Shown in pieces: positions 25,886 through 34,849 of a stretch of 64,000 nucleotides of DNA. Every line of letters begins with the position of its first letter. Position 1 is the first letter of the stretch. Source of the stretch: Tepidibacter mesophilus (GTDB lineage Bacteria; Bacillota; Clostridia; Peptostreptococcales; Peptostreptococcaceae). Under the pieces are notes generated by a model. The model was not told where the DNA came from, ran no database searches, and worked only from the letters and a program-made list of their open reading frames with translations. Where the stretch lies: contig NZ_BDQY01000014.1 in the NCBI RefSeq assembly GCF_002724055.1, positions 1 to 64,000 on the forward strand. The letters run 5' to 3'. Position numbers and translations under genes: made by a program.

Positions 25886-28216
25886 ATGATAAGAAAAATT
25901 TTAAAATCCCAAAGAGGATCTACCTTAATAATGGTATTAATGAGTTTATCGGTACTTAGTATTTTAGGGACAGCTATAATGTCATCGGCTGTAATGAATT
26001 TAAAAGTAAAGATGCATGATAAAAGACAAAAAACATCATTCTATTTATCAGAAGCAGGGCTTGAAGAAGCTTATGGTATTATGGTGCATGAAGTTGATGA
26101 AGCAATTAAAGCTGGAAATAAAAAAGTTAAAGATAGTTTACCAAAGTTTATAAGTGATGAAAGAGCAAAAGAACATAAAGAACCAATAGAAGACTCTATA
26201 GACAGTGTGTTTATAGATGGAGATGGAAGTGTAAATAAAGAAAATATAAAGATAAAAATGCAACAATGGTTTGCTCAGGGGTATACTGACTATTTTAATA
26301 AAAAAGATGCTAAAGATACTAGTGTAAACGATCTTAAAGAACAATTAGTAAAACCTGATAATTATTCTATTTTAGATAGTAATATAGATTCATCAAAACC
26401 AAATATTGTTGTAGAAAAAATAGATGAATATCCTAATGTTCCACCAATGAAAAAAGATATAATACAAACACAATTAGACAGTTATAATGAAGATTTAAAA
26501 AAGTATATGAAAGAAGATAATAATAAATTTAAATTTACATTAGTTTCTCAATTCACTCATGAAAGTATTAATAAACAGATTAAGAGTACATTTTCTATAT
26601 CAATACCAGAGTATAATACTCCGTACTACATAGGAAATGAAGTACTAACATTAAAAGAAAATATACTTTGGACAAATGCTTTAATATCAGATAAAGATAT
26701 AATTATAACTGGAAATAATGTAAATGTAAACGGGGATATATATGCATATGGAAATACAGATAAACATATCAAAGAAAGAGGCATTATAGTAGGAGAAAAT
26801 AACAAATCAGGTAAATTAACTGTAAATGGAAATGTGATAACAGGTAGTTATATTCAAACAAAATCCAACAATTCTAATATAACTATAAAAAATGGAGATG
26901 TATATTGTAATAGTTTAGTTATACCGGATTCACAAGAAAATTGTGATATAAATATAGGTGAAGAAAAAAATACAGCAGATGTTAATACTATTGATGACAT
27001 AGAGTTAAATGGAAAGAAATCACACATAAATATTTATGGAAGTTACTATGGATTTTCTGATGGTTCACATTCCGATACACATGAAGAAAGCAGTAGTATT
27101 GTTATTAATAGTGATGATATAGGAGAACAAAATGGTTCTAGTATAAAAATAACTGGAAAATATACGCGAGATAACAAAGACATAGTAGATGATAATAAAG
27201 GGATATTTATTGGAGGAACTGTATATATAAATTTAGCTGATGGTGATTATCAAACAGGAGAAAGTGTATCTGTAAAAGGAAACTATAGAGCATATACAGA
27301 AAAAATAGAAGATACAAATAGTGAATATTATTATAGTAATGATAAAGACCAGAGTAAAGTAAGTTTTAAATATCGTTCTCCTTTAACTTTAGTACATAAA
27401 AAGGATGGGACAGATTTTCAAGCAAGGGATTTGGCTAGATATATAAAAGAAATAAATACAACTAAAGGAGATAATTTTCTAAACTTAGGAAATAGAAATA
27501 TAGACATTGATATTAAAAATGTAAAATATTCGATCGGTGCTTATATTGATAGTACATCAAAATTAAATGAATCTACCTCTGGTTCTCTTGATTATGAGAC
27601 TTTATTTAAAGAAAAATTTAAAGAATATAAGCATTATGTAAATACAATAGGAGATTCACAAATTAGTTTAGATGACAATCAAATAGATAGTAAATTGAAT
27701 ATAGAAGAAAGATTTAATTTTAAAAAAGACATAGTAAAAAATAAAGAAAATAAAGAAATATATATTGCAAATTCAAATCAAAACCAATCTATTTATATAG
27801 TAGGTCCTGATTCAAGTGAATCACGATCTGATTCTGACTACACCATACAACCTTCAGATGGAGTATTAAAAGGAATAATAGTTACTAAAGGTGATGTTTA
27901 TATATCAGGAAAAATAAACTTTACAGGAATGATAGTAGCAAAAGGAAATATATATATACAAGATGATGAAGAAAAAATATTTACTAATGACTACAAAACA
28001 AAATTTAATAATAATTATGTTATTAATAAAATAGCTGAAGATATAAAAATAATAACAGAAGGAACCCAAATAGGAGATTTATTTACTCAAGATTCAGGAT
28101 GGAGTAAAGAAATAAACGTATATTTAGACAATATGGGTGTAGATAGTGATATAAAAGCTTATTACAAATTTTCTGATTTAATAAATATTACAGATTGGGA
28201 AAAAATAAAAAATTAG
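25886..28216 (+). CDS. large PilX-like minor pilin with beta-solenoid passenger
   Basis: This is a 776-residue protein with a PilX-type start (ILKSQRGSTLIMVLMSLSVL, then TSFYLSEAGLEEAYGIM). The usual FTLxE is replaced by STLIMVLM, so it lacks Glu5 as PilX and GspK proteins do. Residues about 255-430 read as short repeated strands (DKDIIITGNNVNVNGDIYAY, then SGKLTVNGNVITGSYIQT). They resemble the polymer-forming or bactofilin-like solenoid often fused to PilX N-termini. A similar patch recurs near 660-690 (GIIVTKGDVYISGKINFTG). It is far longer than most minor pilins and is a candidate structural or adhesive tip component. Confidence 0.8.
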   Translation: MIRKILKSQRGSTLIMVLMSLSVLSILGTAIMSSAVMNLKVKMHDKRQKTSFYLSEAGLEEAYGIMVHEVDEAIKAGNKKVKDSLPKFISDERAKEHKEPIEDSIDSVFIDGDGSVNKENIKIKMQQWFAQGYTDYFNKKDAKDTSVNDLKEQLVKPDNYSILDSNIDSSKPNIVVEKIDEYPNVPPMKKDIIQTQLDSYNEDLKKYMKEDNNKFKFTLVSQFTHESINKQIKSTFSISIPEYNTPYYIGNEVLTLKENILWTNALISDKDIIITGNNVNVNGDIYAYGNTDKHIKERGIIVGENNKSGKLTVNGNVITGSYIQTKSNNSNITIKNGDVYCNSLVIPDSQENCDINIGEEKNTADVNTIDDIELNGKKSHINIYGSYYGFSDGSHSDTHEESSSIVINSDDIGEQNGSSIKITGKYTRDNKDIVDDNKGIFIGGTVYINLADGDYQTGESVSVKGNYRAYTEKIEDTNSEYYYSNDKDQSKVSFKYRSPLTLVHKKDGTDFQARDLARYIKEINTTKGDNFLNLGNRNIDIDIKNVKYSIGAYIDSTSKLNESTSGSLDYETLFKEKFKEYKHYVNTIGDSQISLDDNQIDSKLNIEERFNFKKDIVKNKENKEIYIANSNQNQSIYIVGPDSSESRSDSDYTIQPSDGVLKGIIVTKGDVYISGKINFTGMIVAKGNIYIQDDEEKIFTNDYKTKFNNNYVINKIAEDIKIITEGTQIGDLFTQDSGWSKEINVYLDNMGVDSDIKAYYKFSDLINITDWEKIKN

Positions 28217-28236
28217 TTTCAAAGAAGGGTTGAAAA

Positions 28237-28740
28237 ATGAAATATCTTTTTAATAAAAAAGGATTTACATTAATAGAGTTACTTATAGTTTTAGCAATAG
28301 CATCGATTGTAATTGGAGTTGTAGGATCATTTTTTATATCAAATTACAGATTGTTTTTTAAAGCAGATGACCAAATAACAGTACAGGATCAAGCTCAAAA
28401 TGCAATGACTAAAATTATAGATAAAATAAGAGAAACAGAGGGTATATATTCAATAGAAGGAGAAAAAGACTCAATAACTAGGTATTATAAAGTAGATAAA
28501 ATTATATTTAAAAATATACCAGATAATTTATTACTTAAGTTTAATGATGAGACAATATTTTATGGATATGGAGAGCCGGTGAATAAAGCAATATCTGGGA
28601 ATATCGAAAATTTTGAAATGAGACTTATTCCGAATACGTCGAATTATAAAGATAGTAAAGGTATTGAAATAAAAATTAAAGCAAAAAAGAATAAATCTGA
28701 AGTTGAAATTATAGATGAAGTTTATTTTAGAAATAAATAA
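28237..28740 (+). CDS. minor pilin (PilW/PilJ-like prepilin)
   Basis: This is a 167-residue prepilin. The leader MKYLFNKKG is followed by FTLIELLIVLAIASIVIGVV with Glu5 conserved. The remainder contains ADDQITVQDQAQNAMTKIID, a pattern common in PilW/GspJ-type minor pilins, and a beta-rich C-terminal half. It follows the PilX-like gene by 20 nt and precedes the secreted VWA protein by 16 nt, so the four appear to be one tip-complex cassette. Confidence 0.85.
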   Translation: MKYLFNKKGFTLIELLIVLAIASIVIGVVGSFFISNYRLFFKADDQITVQDQAQNAMTKIIDKIRETEGIYSIEGEKDSITRYYKVDKIIFKNIPDNLLLKFNDETIFYGYGEPVNKAISGNIENFEMRLIPNTSNYKDSKGIEIKIKAKKNKSEVEIIDEVYFRNK

Positions 28741-28756
28741 AAATAGGAGGGGGAGT

Positions 28757-31700
28757 ATGGAAAAAAAATTTAAAAAAATAATTAGTATTTGCGTCATAAT
28801 GTGTATGATTATTACAACCTTTACACCTGTTTATGGAAATCCTAATAAAGATGAAAAAATAAGTGGTTATGTGTGGGAAGATGTGAATGAAAACGGAATA
28901 TGGGATTCAGGAGAAAAAGGAGTAGAGGATATAATTATTTATTCTTACAATGGGAACGCAGATAAAAAAGAATGGAATTATAGAACAACTTCATCTTCAA
29001 ATGGATATTATAGTGTTTCGGCTAAAAATTCTGGTAAGGATAATATAATAAAGGTAGATTTAGAGGAACTGAATAATAGAGGATATGAATTAACAACAAA
29101 TAAGTATGATTCAAAAGTAAATCCTACAAATGGAAAATCATATAAAATGAAACCTTCAACAGATATACATATAGGATTAGTAAAAATAAAAGAAGATACA
29201 TCACCATCTAATTTAATGGATATTAGTAGATCTATTGATGAGGTGAAAATGAAAAAAGAAGATTATTTTGATATTAGATATACTATAACACCTAAGCCAA
29301 TTCTTAGAGAACAGGATAGTAGTAAGAAGGATATAATATTAATTATTGATACTTCAGGAAGTATGAGATGGATTCCAACACAAAATAGAGAACCTTATTA
29401 TTATAATGAAACTTCAAGATTGACCATAATGAAAAATGTTGCTAAAAATTTTGTAGATAAATTCGAGAACTCACAGAATTTCAATATTGGATTAGTAGAA
29501 TATAGTAGTTATGCTAGTAAAGTAAGTGATATCAAATCTGTTCCATCTAGAGCGCAAAATCTAAAAAATAGTATAGATGGATTAGGTGTAAATGGAGCCA
29601 CTAATATAGGAGATGGAATTAGGATTGCGAAATCAATGCTTGATGCAGATACATCTGCAAAAGAAAAATATATTATTTTAATGACTGACGGAGTAGCTAC
29701 AGCTTATAGTAAAGATATAAATGGAAGTCGCAATTATAGTGATGTTACGGACGTATATAATTCTGATTCGAGCTACAAGGGAAAATATTATAGACGTTTA
29801 GATGATTATATGGGTTCAAATATAAATGATATTATATATCATAATAAATTAGATGAATTTAGAACAGCATATTATTTAAAAGATTACTTAAGTTATTTAG
29901 GAAATCAGCAAGGGGATGAGGCATCCTTAAATTATGCAAAAAATGTAGTAGATGAAAAAATTAAAAAATCAGATGATATAACATCCTTTTTTGTAGTAGG
30001 ATTTGGTTCAGGAGCGGGTAGTAGTAATGAAGAAATAGCAAATACTGCAGGAGCAAAAGGACAGTATTATTCTACACAAAATAGTAGTACTCTACAAAAG
30101 TTATATGATCAATTTGCAGAAGGAATTTTAAACTCTATTTCAGGGAAGATACATTTTGAAGAAACTATTACTGCACAAAATAATGAACAAGTAAGGGACA
30201 TTTTACATACAGATAATTTGCCGGAAAGTTTTCATGTAGATAATAACAAGATAATAGGAGATATGGATATAACGTATAAGCTAAATCAAGAAAAGACATT
30301 ATATGTAGCAGATCCTGTTTCATTTACGGTTCGATACAAATTAGATAGACAAGGCATATATACTTTTGGAGATAACAAAAATTCTTTTGCAAATATAGAT
30401 ATTCTAGATAAAAGTGATAAAAAATATTTAGAAGCCTTGAGCATTGAGATAAAGGATAAGCCGGAAAAACCTATATTTACCCAAACTCCAACTACATGGA
30501 CAAATCAAAATGTTGAAGTAAGCATTCAGTACTCTAATGATTCTGAGATAAGAGAGTATAAAATTGATGATAACCCATGGCAAACATATAACGAGCCAAT
30601 TACTGTAACGAGTAATGCAATAATTCAAGCTAGAGGAGTAGATGAATTAGATCAATATTCCATAAATAGTTTAAGTATAACAAATATAGATAAAGTACAG
30701 CCTACAGGGAATATTAATATTACACCAACTACAAATCAAGATGTAACATTGACTTTAATAGCAAATGATATAGGATCTGGTGTGAAAAGTGTACAAAAAC
30801 CAGATGGAACATGGGTAGAAGGAGATACCACAACGTATAAAGTATCTGAAAATGGAACATACACGTTCAATATTGTAGATATAGCAGGAAATACAGGGAC
30901 TGCAACAGCAACAGTAAATAATTTAAAGAAAAATTTACCTGAAATTAATATAAAAGTAAGAGATACTTTAGGGGATAGGAATACACTTAATATACCTTCT
31001 ACAAATGCGGATAGGAAGGTTGATAAAATAGATCTATCTATAGGACTTCAAGGAGATGCTTATGCTGATATAAGTGTGAAGGGGGAAAATGTAGACTTTT
31101 TTGAATATCAATTTATAAAAAATTCAAAAACGCCTACAAATGATTGGGAGAGTATAAAATTAAATGGAGAAACTATAAATCAAGATGTTGTTAAAGAAAA
31201 ACAAGGATATTTAAATAAAAGAAGTTATGACGTAAGTCATATGAAGACTATGCAGAATAAATCAGATTGGAATAACCCAGAATTAGTTTTTGAATCTCCA
31301 TTTGATGCGACAGTATATAAACCTACAACATATTCGACAACTTCATCAGAATATGGTAAATGGGAAGAATATAAAAAAGAAGATGGGACTAAAGAAAAAA
31401 GATGGATTACAAATTCAGTATTTATGAATGAGATGGATATAGCTTGGTCTAGTGGAAATATAAACTTAGATTATAAAGAAGCATCAAAATTCTGGGGGTA
31501 TATTAAAGTTCCTAAGGATGGAAATTATAAATTTGGAATGAACTCAGATGATGGATGTAAAGGCTATATAACAGTTGGTGGAAATACAAAGAAATTTGTT
31601 GATATGTTTAAAGTACAAGGGTCAAGATTTGGAAGCTCTAATGAAGGCTATGACTTAAAAGCAGGTGAATATTATCCGATTTATCTGGAATACTTTAACT

Positions 31701-32836
31701 GGGGCGGAAGGGCCCACTTTCAAATGGTCTATAGTGATAATAAAACAATAAATAAAAATTCAGCAATAGTTCCATCAGATTGGTTATATCCATCTAAAGA
31801 TAATTCACCAGGAGAATATGCTACAACTATATTTACTGGAAATGAAGGGGTAAAATTCCCAACTGAATCAGGAGATTACTATATCGCCTTTAGAACAGGA
31901 AAAGATGGAAATGTTATTAGAGAAGGGATATATGGAGCATTTACAGTAGAAGAAAAAACAGAGCTTACAATATCTAAATCAGTTGTAGGTGGAAATCAAA
32001 TAAAAGAAAAAAATAATTTTAAATTAGAATATACAATTCAACCTCCAAAAGAAATACCAGCTATAAGCACTTTTAAAGAAAATGGAGTATATAAAGATAA
32101 GATATCCTTAACTAATATAAAAATAACAGATGAATATCCTCAATATATAGAAAATAATTTAACATCAGGACAAAAAATTATAAAATATATTGACGATATA
32201 GAATTCATTAAAGATACAAGTAACGGTAAAACTGTATATAGATATAACGGTGATCCAATAAAGGTTGAGGTTAATTTAAATGCTAAAAAAACAGGAAATT
32301 ATCTTTTAAGTGAAGGGAATAAATCAAAAATAACTTTTACTGACTTTAATGAAAAAGCAAATAGAGAGCAGGAATTTGATTCAATTAATATAACTGTTGT
32401 TGAAGATGAAATTGAAATAACAACAGGAATGTTTATTAATGGAGAATTTAAGGAGAATAGTAATGTTAATTTAGTAAAAGGATTTGATATAGACTTAGGT
32501 GTAAAAGTTGAGAATATTAGAAATCAAGATATAATATTAGAAGTTGAAGATGAAAGTAAAATAAATATACTTAAAGATAAAATAAAGATATATGGAAGTA
32601 TAGATAAAAATGACATTAATTTCAATAAGTCGCTTTCTAATATCAACATCACTACAGACGGAAAAAAAATTAAAATTGAAACTTCAAATATAGAAGATAT
32701 AAAAAATTATATTGTTATATATAATGTAGAATCATTAAAAAATACATCTATAGGTTCTTCTGACATTGGCATAAAAGTTAATTTAGAAAAAGCAACACAT
32801 CAAATAAATATTGTACCATTACCTAATTTAGAATAA
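28757..32836 (+). CDS. secreted VWA/PA14-like protein, candidate pilus-tip adhesin
   Basis: This is a 1359-residue exported protein. The frame opens at 28715, but GGAGGGGGAG before ATG 28757 sets the start. The signal peptide covers residues 1-27 (hydrophobic core CVIMCMIITTF, cut near VYG). Residues 35-140 resemble an SdrD/SpaA B-type domain with a calcium-like loop (DVNENGIWDSGE). A von Willebrand A domain at about 190-420 has an intact metal site (IIDTSGSMRW, Ser/Asp at 198-202). Ig-like segments follow (PTGNINITPTTN). At about 880-1020 lies a PA14-like module (FWGYIKVPKDGNYKFGMNSD, then YYPIYLEYFNWGG). The C-terminus has no LPxTG motif or membrane anchor, so surface attachment must be by another route. 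The location as the last gene of the pilus operon suggests a PilY1-like role; that is inference. Confidence 0.85.
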   Translation: MEKKFKKIISICVIMCMIITTFTPVYGNPNKDEKISGYVWEDVNENGIWDSGEKGVEDIIIYSYNGNADKKEWNYRTTSSSNGYYSVSAKNSGKDNIIKVDLEELNNRGYELTTNKYDSKVNPTNGKSYKMKPSTDIHIGLVKIKEDTSPSNLMDISRSIDEVKMKKEDYFDIRYTITPKPILREQDSSKKDIILIIDTSGSMRWIPTQNREPYYYNETSRLTIMKNVAKNFVDKFENSQNFNIGLVEYSSYASKVSDIKSVPSRAQNLKNSIDGLGVNGATNIGDGIRIAKSMLDADTSAKEKYIILMTDGVATAYSKDINGSRNYSDVTDVYNSDSSYKGKYYRRLDDYMGSNINDIIYHNKLDEFRTAYYLKDYLSYLGNQQGDEASLNYAKNVVDEKIKKSDDITSFFVVGFGSGAGSSNEEIANTAGAKGQYYSTQNSSTLQKLYDQFAEGILNSISGKIHFEETITAQNNEQVRDILHTDNLPESFHVDNNKIIGDMDITYKLNQEKTLYVADPVSFTVRYKLDRQGIYTFGDNKNSFANIDILDKSDKKYLEALSIEIKDKPEKPIFTQTPTTWTNQNVEVSIQYSNDSEIREYKIDDNPWQTYNEPITVTSNAIIQARGVDELDQYSINSLSITNIDKVQPTGNINITPTTNQDVTLTLIANDIGSGVKSVQKPDGTWVEGDTTTYKVSENGTYTFNIVDIAGNTGTATATVNNLKKNLPEINIKVRDTLGDRNTLNIPSTNADRKVDKIDLSIGLQGDAYADISVKGENVDFFEYQFIKNSKTPTNDWESIKLNGETINQDVVKEKQGYLNKRSYDVSHMKTMQNKSDWNNPELVFESPFDATVYKPTTYSTTSSEYGKWEEYKKEDGTKEKRWITNSVFMNEMDIAWSSGNINLDYKEASKFWGYIKVPKDGNYKFGMNSDDGCKGYITVGGNTKKFVDMFKVQGSRFGSSNEGYDLKAGEYYPIYLEYFNWGGRAHFQMVYSDNKTINKNSAIVPSDWLYPSKDNSPGEYATTIFTGNEGVKFPTESGDYYIAFRTGKDGNVIREGIYGAFTVEEKTELTISKSVVGGNQIKEKNNFKLEYTIQPPKEIPAISTFKENGVYKDKISLTNIKITDEYPQYIENNLTSGQKIIKYIDDIEFIKDTSNGKTVYRYNGDPIKVEVNLNAKKTGNYLLSEGNKSKITFTDFNEKANREQEFDSINITVVEDEIEITTGMFINGEFKENSNVNLVKGFDIDLGVKVENIRNQDIILEVEDESKINILKDKIKIYGSIDKNDINFNKSLSNINITTDGKKIKIETSNIEDIKNYIVIYNVESLKNTSIGSSDIGIKVNLEKATHQINIVPLPNLE

Positions 32837-32850
32837 GTTATAACATTAAA

Positions 32851-32893
32851 AAGAATAAAGAGTAGATAAAATCCGTATCTACTCTTTATTCTT
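32851..32893 (+). terminator. terminator of the pilus operon
   Basis: The arms aagaataaagagtaga (32851-32866) and tctactctttattctt (32878-32893) form a perfect 16-bp stem with an 11-nt loop, 14 nt after the stop codon. The following T-run is weak. It can act in both directions. Confidence 0.8.
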
Positions 32894-33045
32894 ATACATA
32901 CAAGATTATTATATGATTTATAACTGTTAGATAATATTAATATCAGAACCTAAACAATAAAAGGATATCTACATACACTTATAGAAATATATATTAAGGG
33001 ATATTAACAATATAACAAAAATATAGAGTGATTTTGTAGAATGTT

Positions 33046-33126
33046 TTGACAAACAATGATATAATACAATATTGTATCTCAATAAAGTGAAACTTAATTC
33101 AGATGGAGTTTTTGCTTTCGGATAAA
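33046..33126 (+). promoter_or_regulatory. promoter and motif-bearing leader of the SEC-C gene
   Basis: A TTGACA lies at 33046-33051 and an extended -10 TGATATAAT ends at 33065. The transcript would begin near 33070-33080 and almost at once contain cttaattcag (33093-33102), atgga and gctttcggata (33114-33124). The last motif is flanked by gttttt/aaaaac, which can pair. The same motif pair occurs upstream of the next gene. The stretch before it (32894-33045) is AT-rich and shows nothing else. Confidence 0.5.
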
Positions 33127-33161
33127 AACAAATGAATAAAATGTGAGGGAGGAAACACAAC

Positions 33162-34229
33162 TTGGTAGGAAGAAATGATTTATGTCCATGTAATAGTGGA
33201 AAAAAATATAAAAAATGCTGTTTAAATAAAGATAAAAAAAATTCTATGTTACAACAAAAAGTTGATTTTTCACAAAAGCACGATATAACTACGACTCAAA
33301 AACTATATGCTTATTCTAGAAAAGATAAATTCTATGATGAATATATTAATGCTCAACACAAATTTTATATCGTAGACGATAAAGAAATAAATTCTAAATT
33401 CAATTCATTCTTTAATACATATTACCTTCAAGACTATATAACTAGTGAAAATAAGACTATAGCAATATCATTCTTTGAAGAAAACAAAGATAAATTAAAT
33501 ATAATAGAAAAGAATATATTAAAGAGCAAATTAAAATCTTACATAACTATATATAAAATATTAAATATAGAAGAAGATAAAGCTGTACTTAAAGACTTAA
33601 TACTTGATAAAGAAACTTATATAGAAGATATAAATGTATTAAAAGATTTAAAAGCTGGAGAATTAATAATAGGTAGAACGGCTAATGTTGTAGAAGTAAA
33701 CAAATTTATAGATACTGTATTATCTATATCTGAAAGAATAAAAGATGTTATAATAGCTGATATTAATAATATATATGAAAAGAATAAAGATGTTTATAAG
33801 CAAATGGAAACATTCCTAATATACAATACAAATATATTCTACAAATATATACAACAACTAATAGAGCCTAAAATAGGAGAATATCTAAAAGAAAAGAAAA
33901 CAACTTCTAACACAGAAAATAATAATATAGAAAAACAAGTAGATACTAAAAAAATAGATGATTCTCAAGAAGTGTGTGAAGTTGAAAATCTTATAACAGA
34001 AAATATAGAAGATGCTTATAAAGAGGCGGCTTTAACTATATGGGAAGAATACAAGAATAATAACGAAGTAAAGGGAACTGAAAATGGGTGGGCTTCAGCG
34101 GTTGAATACCATGCTAAAAAAGAAGATGGAGTAAATGTAACTCAAAGTGCCATAGCTAAAAAATATAAAGTAAGTCCAAGTACTTTAGGAAAAAGATATA
34201 AAGAAATAAAATCAGTGCATAAAATATAA
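33162..34229 (+). CDS. SEC-C zinc motif protein with C-terminal helix-turn-helix
   Basis: This is a 355-residue protein with a TTG start after GGGAGGA. Residues 2-20 are a SEC-C zinc-binding motif (GRNDLCPCNSGKKYKKCC, cysteines 8, 10, 19 and 20), as found at the end of SecA and in many stand-alone proteins. The middle is helical without recognised domain. The C-terminal 30 residues (VTQSAIAKKYKVSPSTLGKR) read as a DNA-binding helix-turn-helix. No membrane segment is present. It may be a zinc-dependent regulator. The leader shares a motif with the next gene, so the two may respond to one signal. Confidence 0.75.
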   Translation: MVGRNDLCPCNSGKKYKKCCLNKDKKNSMLQQKVDFSQKHDITTTQKLYAYSRKDKFYDEYINAQHKFYIVDDKEINSKFNSFFNTYYLQDYITSENKTIAISFFEENKDKLNIIEKNILKSKLKSYITIYKILNIEEDKAVLKDLILDKETYIEDINVLKDLKAGELIIGRTANVVEVNKFIDTVLSISERIKDVIIADINNIYEKNKDVYKQMETFLIYNTNIFYKYIQQLIEPKIGEYLKEKKTTSNTENNNIEKQVDTKKIDDSQEVCEVENLITENIEDAYKEAALTIWEEYKNNNEVKGTENGWASAVEYHAKKEDGVNVTQSAIAKKYKVSPSTLGKRYKEIKSVHKI

Positions 34230-34251
34230 CATAGATTATATTTTATGCACT
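34214..34251. terminator. palindromic terminator-like hairpin
   Basis: The arms agtgcataaaatata (34214-34228) and tatattttatgcact (34237-34251) form a perfect 15-bp stem spanning the stop codon of the SEC-C gene. No strong T-run follows, and an extended -10 (TGATATAAT) for the next gene begins at once, so it may also have a regulatory role. Confidence 0.6.
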
Positions 34252-34252
34252 G

Positions 34253-34360
34253 TGATATAATATTCATATATGGTAATTGTTTCACTAATTCAGAAACTGT
34301 AGAGTTCTTAGTTCTAGCTGTAAGAGTGTAGAGTATTTGAACTTTTAGCTTTCGGATAAA
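34253..34360 (+). promoter_or_regulatory. promoter and motif-bearing leader of the 125-aa gene
   Basis: An extended -10 TGATATAAT (34253-34261) is followed by a leader of about 110 nt. It holds ctaattcag at 34285-34293 and gctttcggata at 34348-34358, the same ordered pair as in the leader at 33090-33124 but with a roughly 45-nt insertion between them. The insertion includes agttcttagttctagctg. It may be a structured control RNA. The family is not recognised. Confidence 0.5.
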
Positions 34361-34381
34361 TATGTAGAAAGAGGGATAATA

Positions 34382-34759
34382 ATGAGTCTAACTTTAGGAA
34401 AAGAAATAGCTGTTTCAACTAGTTATATAAAATCAAACCCCGCTGTACCTATTTATAAAGGAGAAGAAACACTTGAAAACTTATTTGGGATGATATATCA
34501 CATAGAAATAGGATTTTATGAAAAAGAAAAAGAAAAAATAAAAGAATATATTATAGTGGATTTTAAAGATTACACTTTAGCTAAAGCAGATAAAGAAGAT
34601 TTACTTGATAAAGCTAGAGAGTACTGTAAAATAAAAGGAAAAGATTTAGAATCTAATGTTGAAATATTCTTATTAGATAACGAAGAAACTGAAAGTTTCG
34701 TAGAAAAATTATTTGATAATATGAAATTTATAAGAGGGTTAACTACTAAAAGGGGTTAG
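34382..34759 (+). CDS. hypothetical protein (125 aa)
   Basis: This is a soluble 125-residue protein starting at ATG 34382 after AGAGGGAT. It reads as an alpha/beta fold with GKEIAVSTSYIKSNPAVPIY at the N-terminus and a charged helical middle. There are no membrane segments or cysteine clusters beyond a single Cys. I do not recognise the family. Its leader shares a motif with the upstream SEC-C gene, so they may belong to one regulon. Confidence 0.65.
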   Translation: MSLTLGKEIAVSTSYIKSNPAVPIYKGEETLENLFGMIYHIEIGFYEKEKEKIKEYIIVDFKDYTLAKADKEDLLDKAREYCKIKGKDLESNVEIFLLDNEETESFVEKLFDNMKFIRGLTTKRG

Positions 34760-34768
34760 TCCTCTTTT
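34732..34768 (+). terminator. probable terminator of the 125-aa gene
   Basis: A short stem pairs aagagg (34732-34737) with cctctt (34760-34765), followed by T-rich sequence. It overlaps the end of the coding frame. The stem is short, so this is a moderate call. Confidence 0.45.
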
Positions 34769-34849
34769 TATTTTAAATAAAAATAACAGAATATTCAAAA
34801 TTGATTAAAAGTGATATAATTATACTAACTAAAGGGGGAGGAAATTAAA

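Noticed and set aside
33076..34360. Leader motifs as known riboswitch classes (c-di-GMP-I, fluoride, preQ1, guanidine)
   Set aside because: None of the conserved cores of these classes could be matched, so the motif is kept as unknown.
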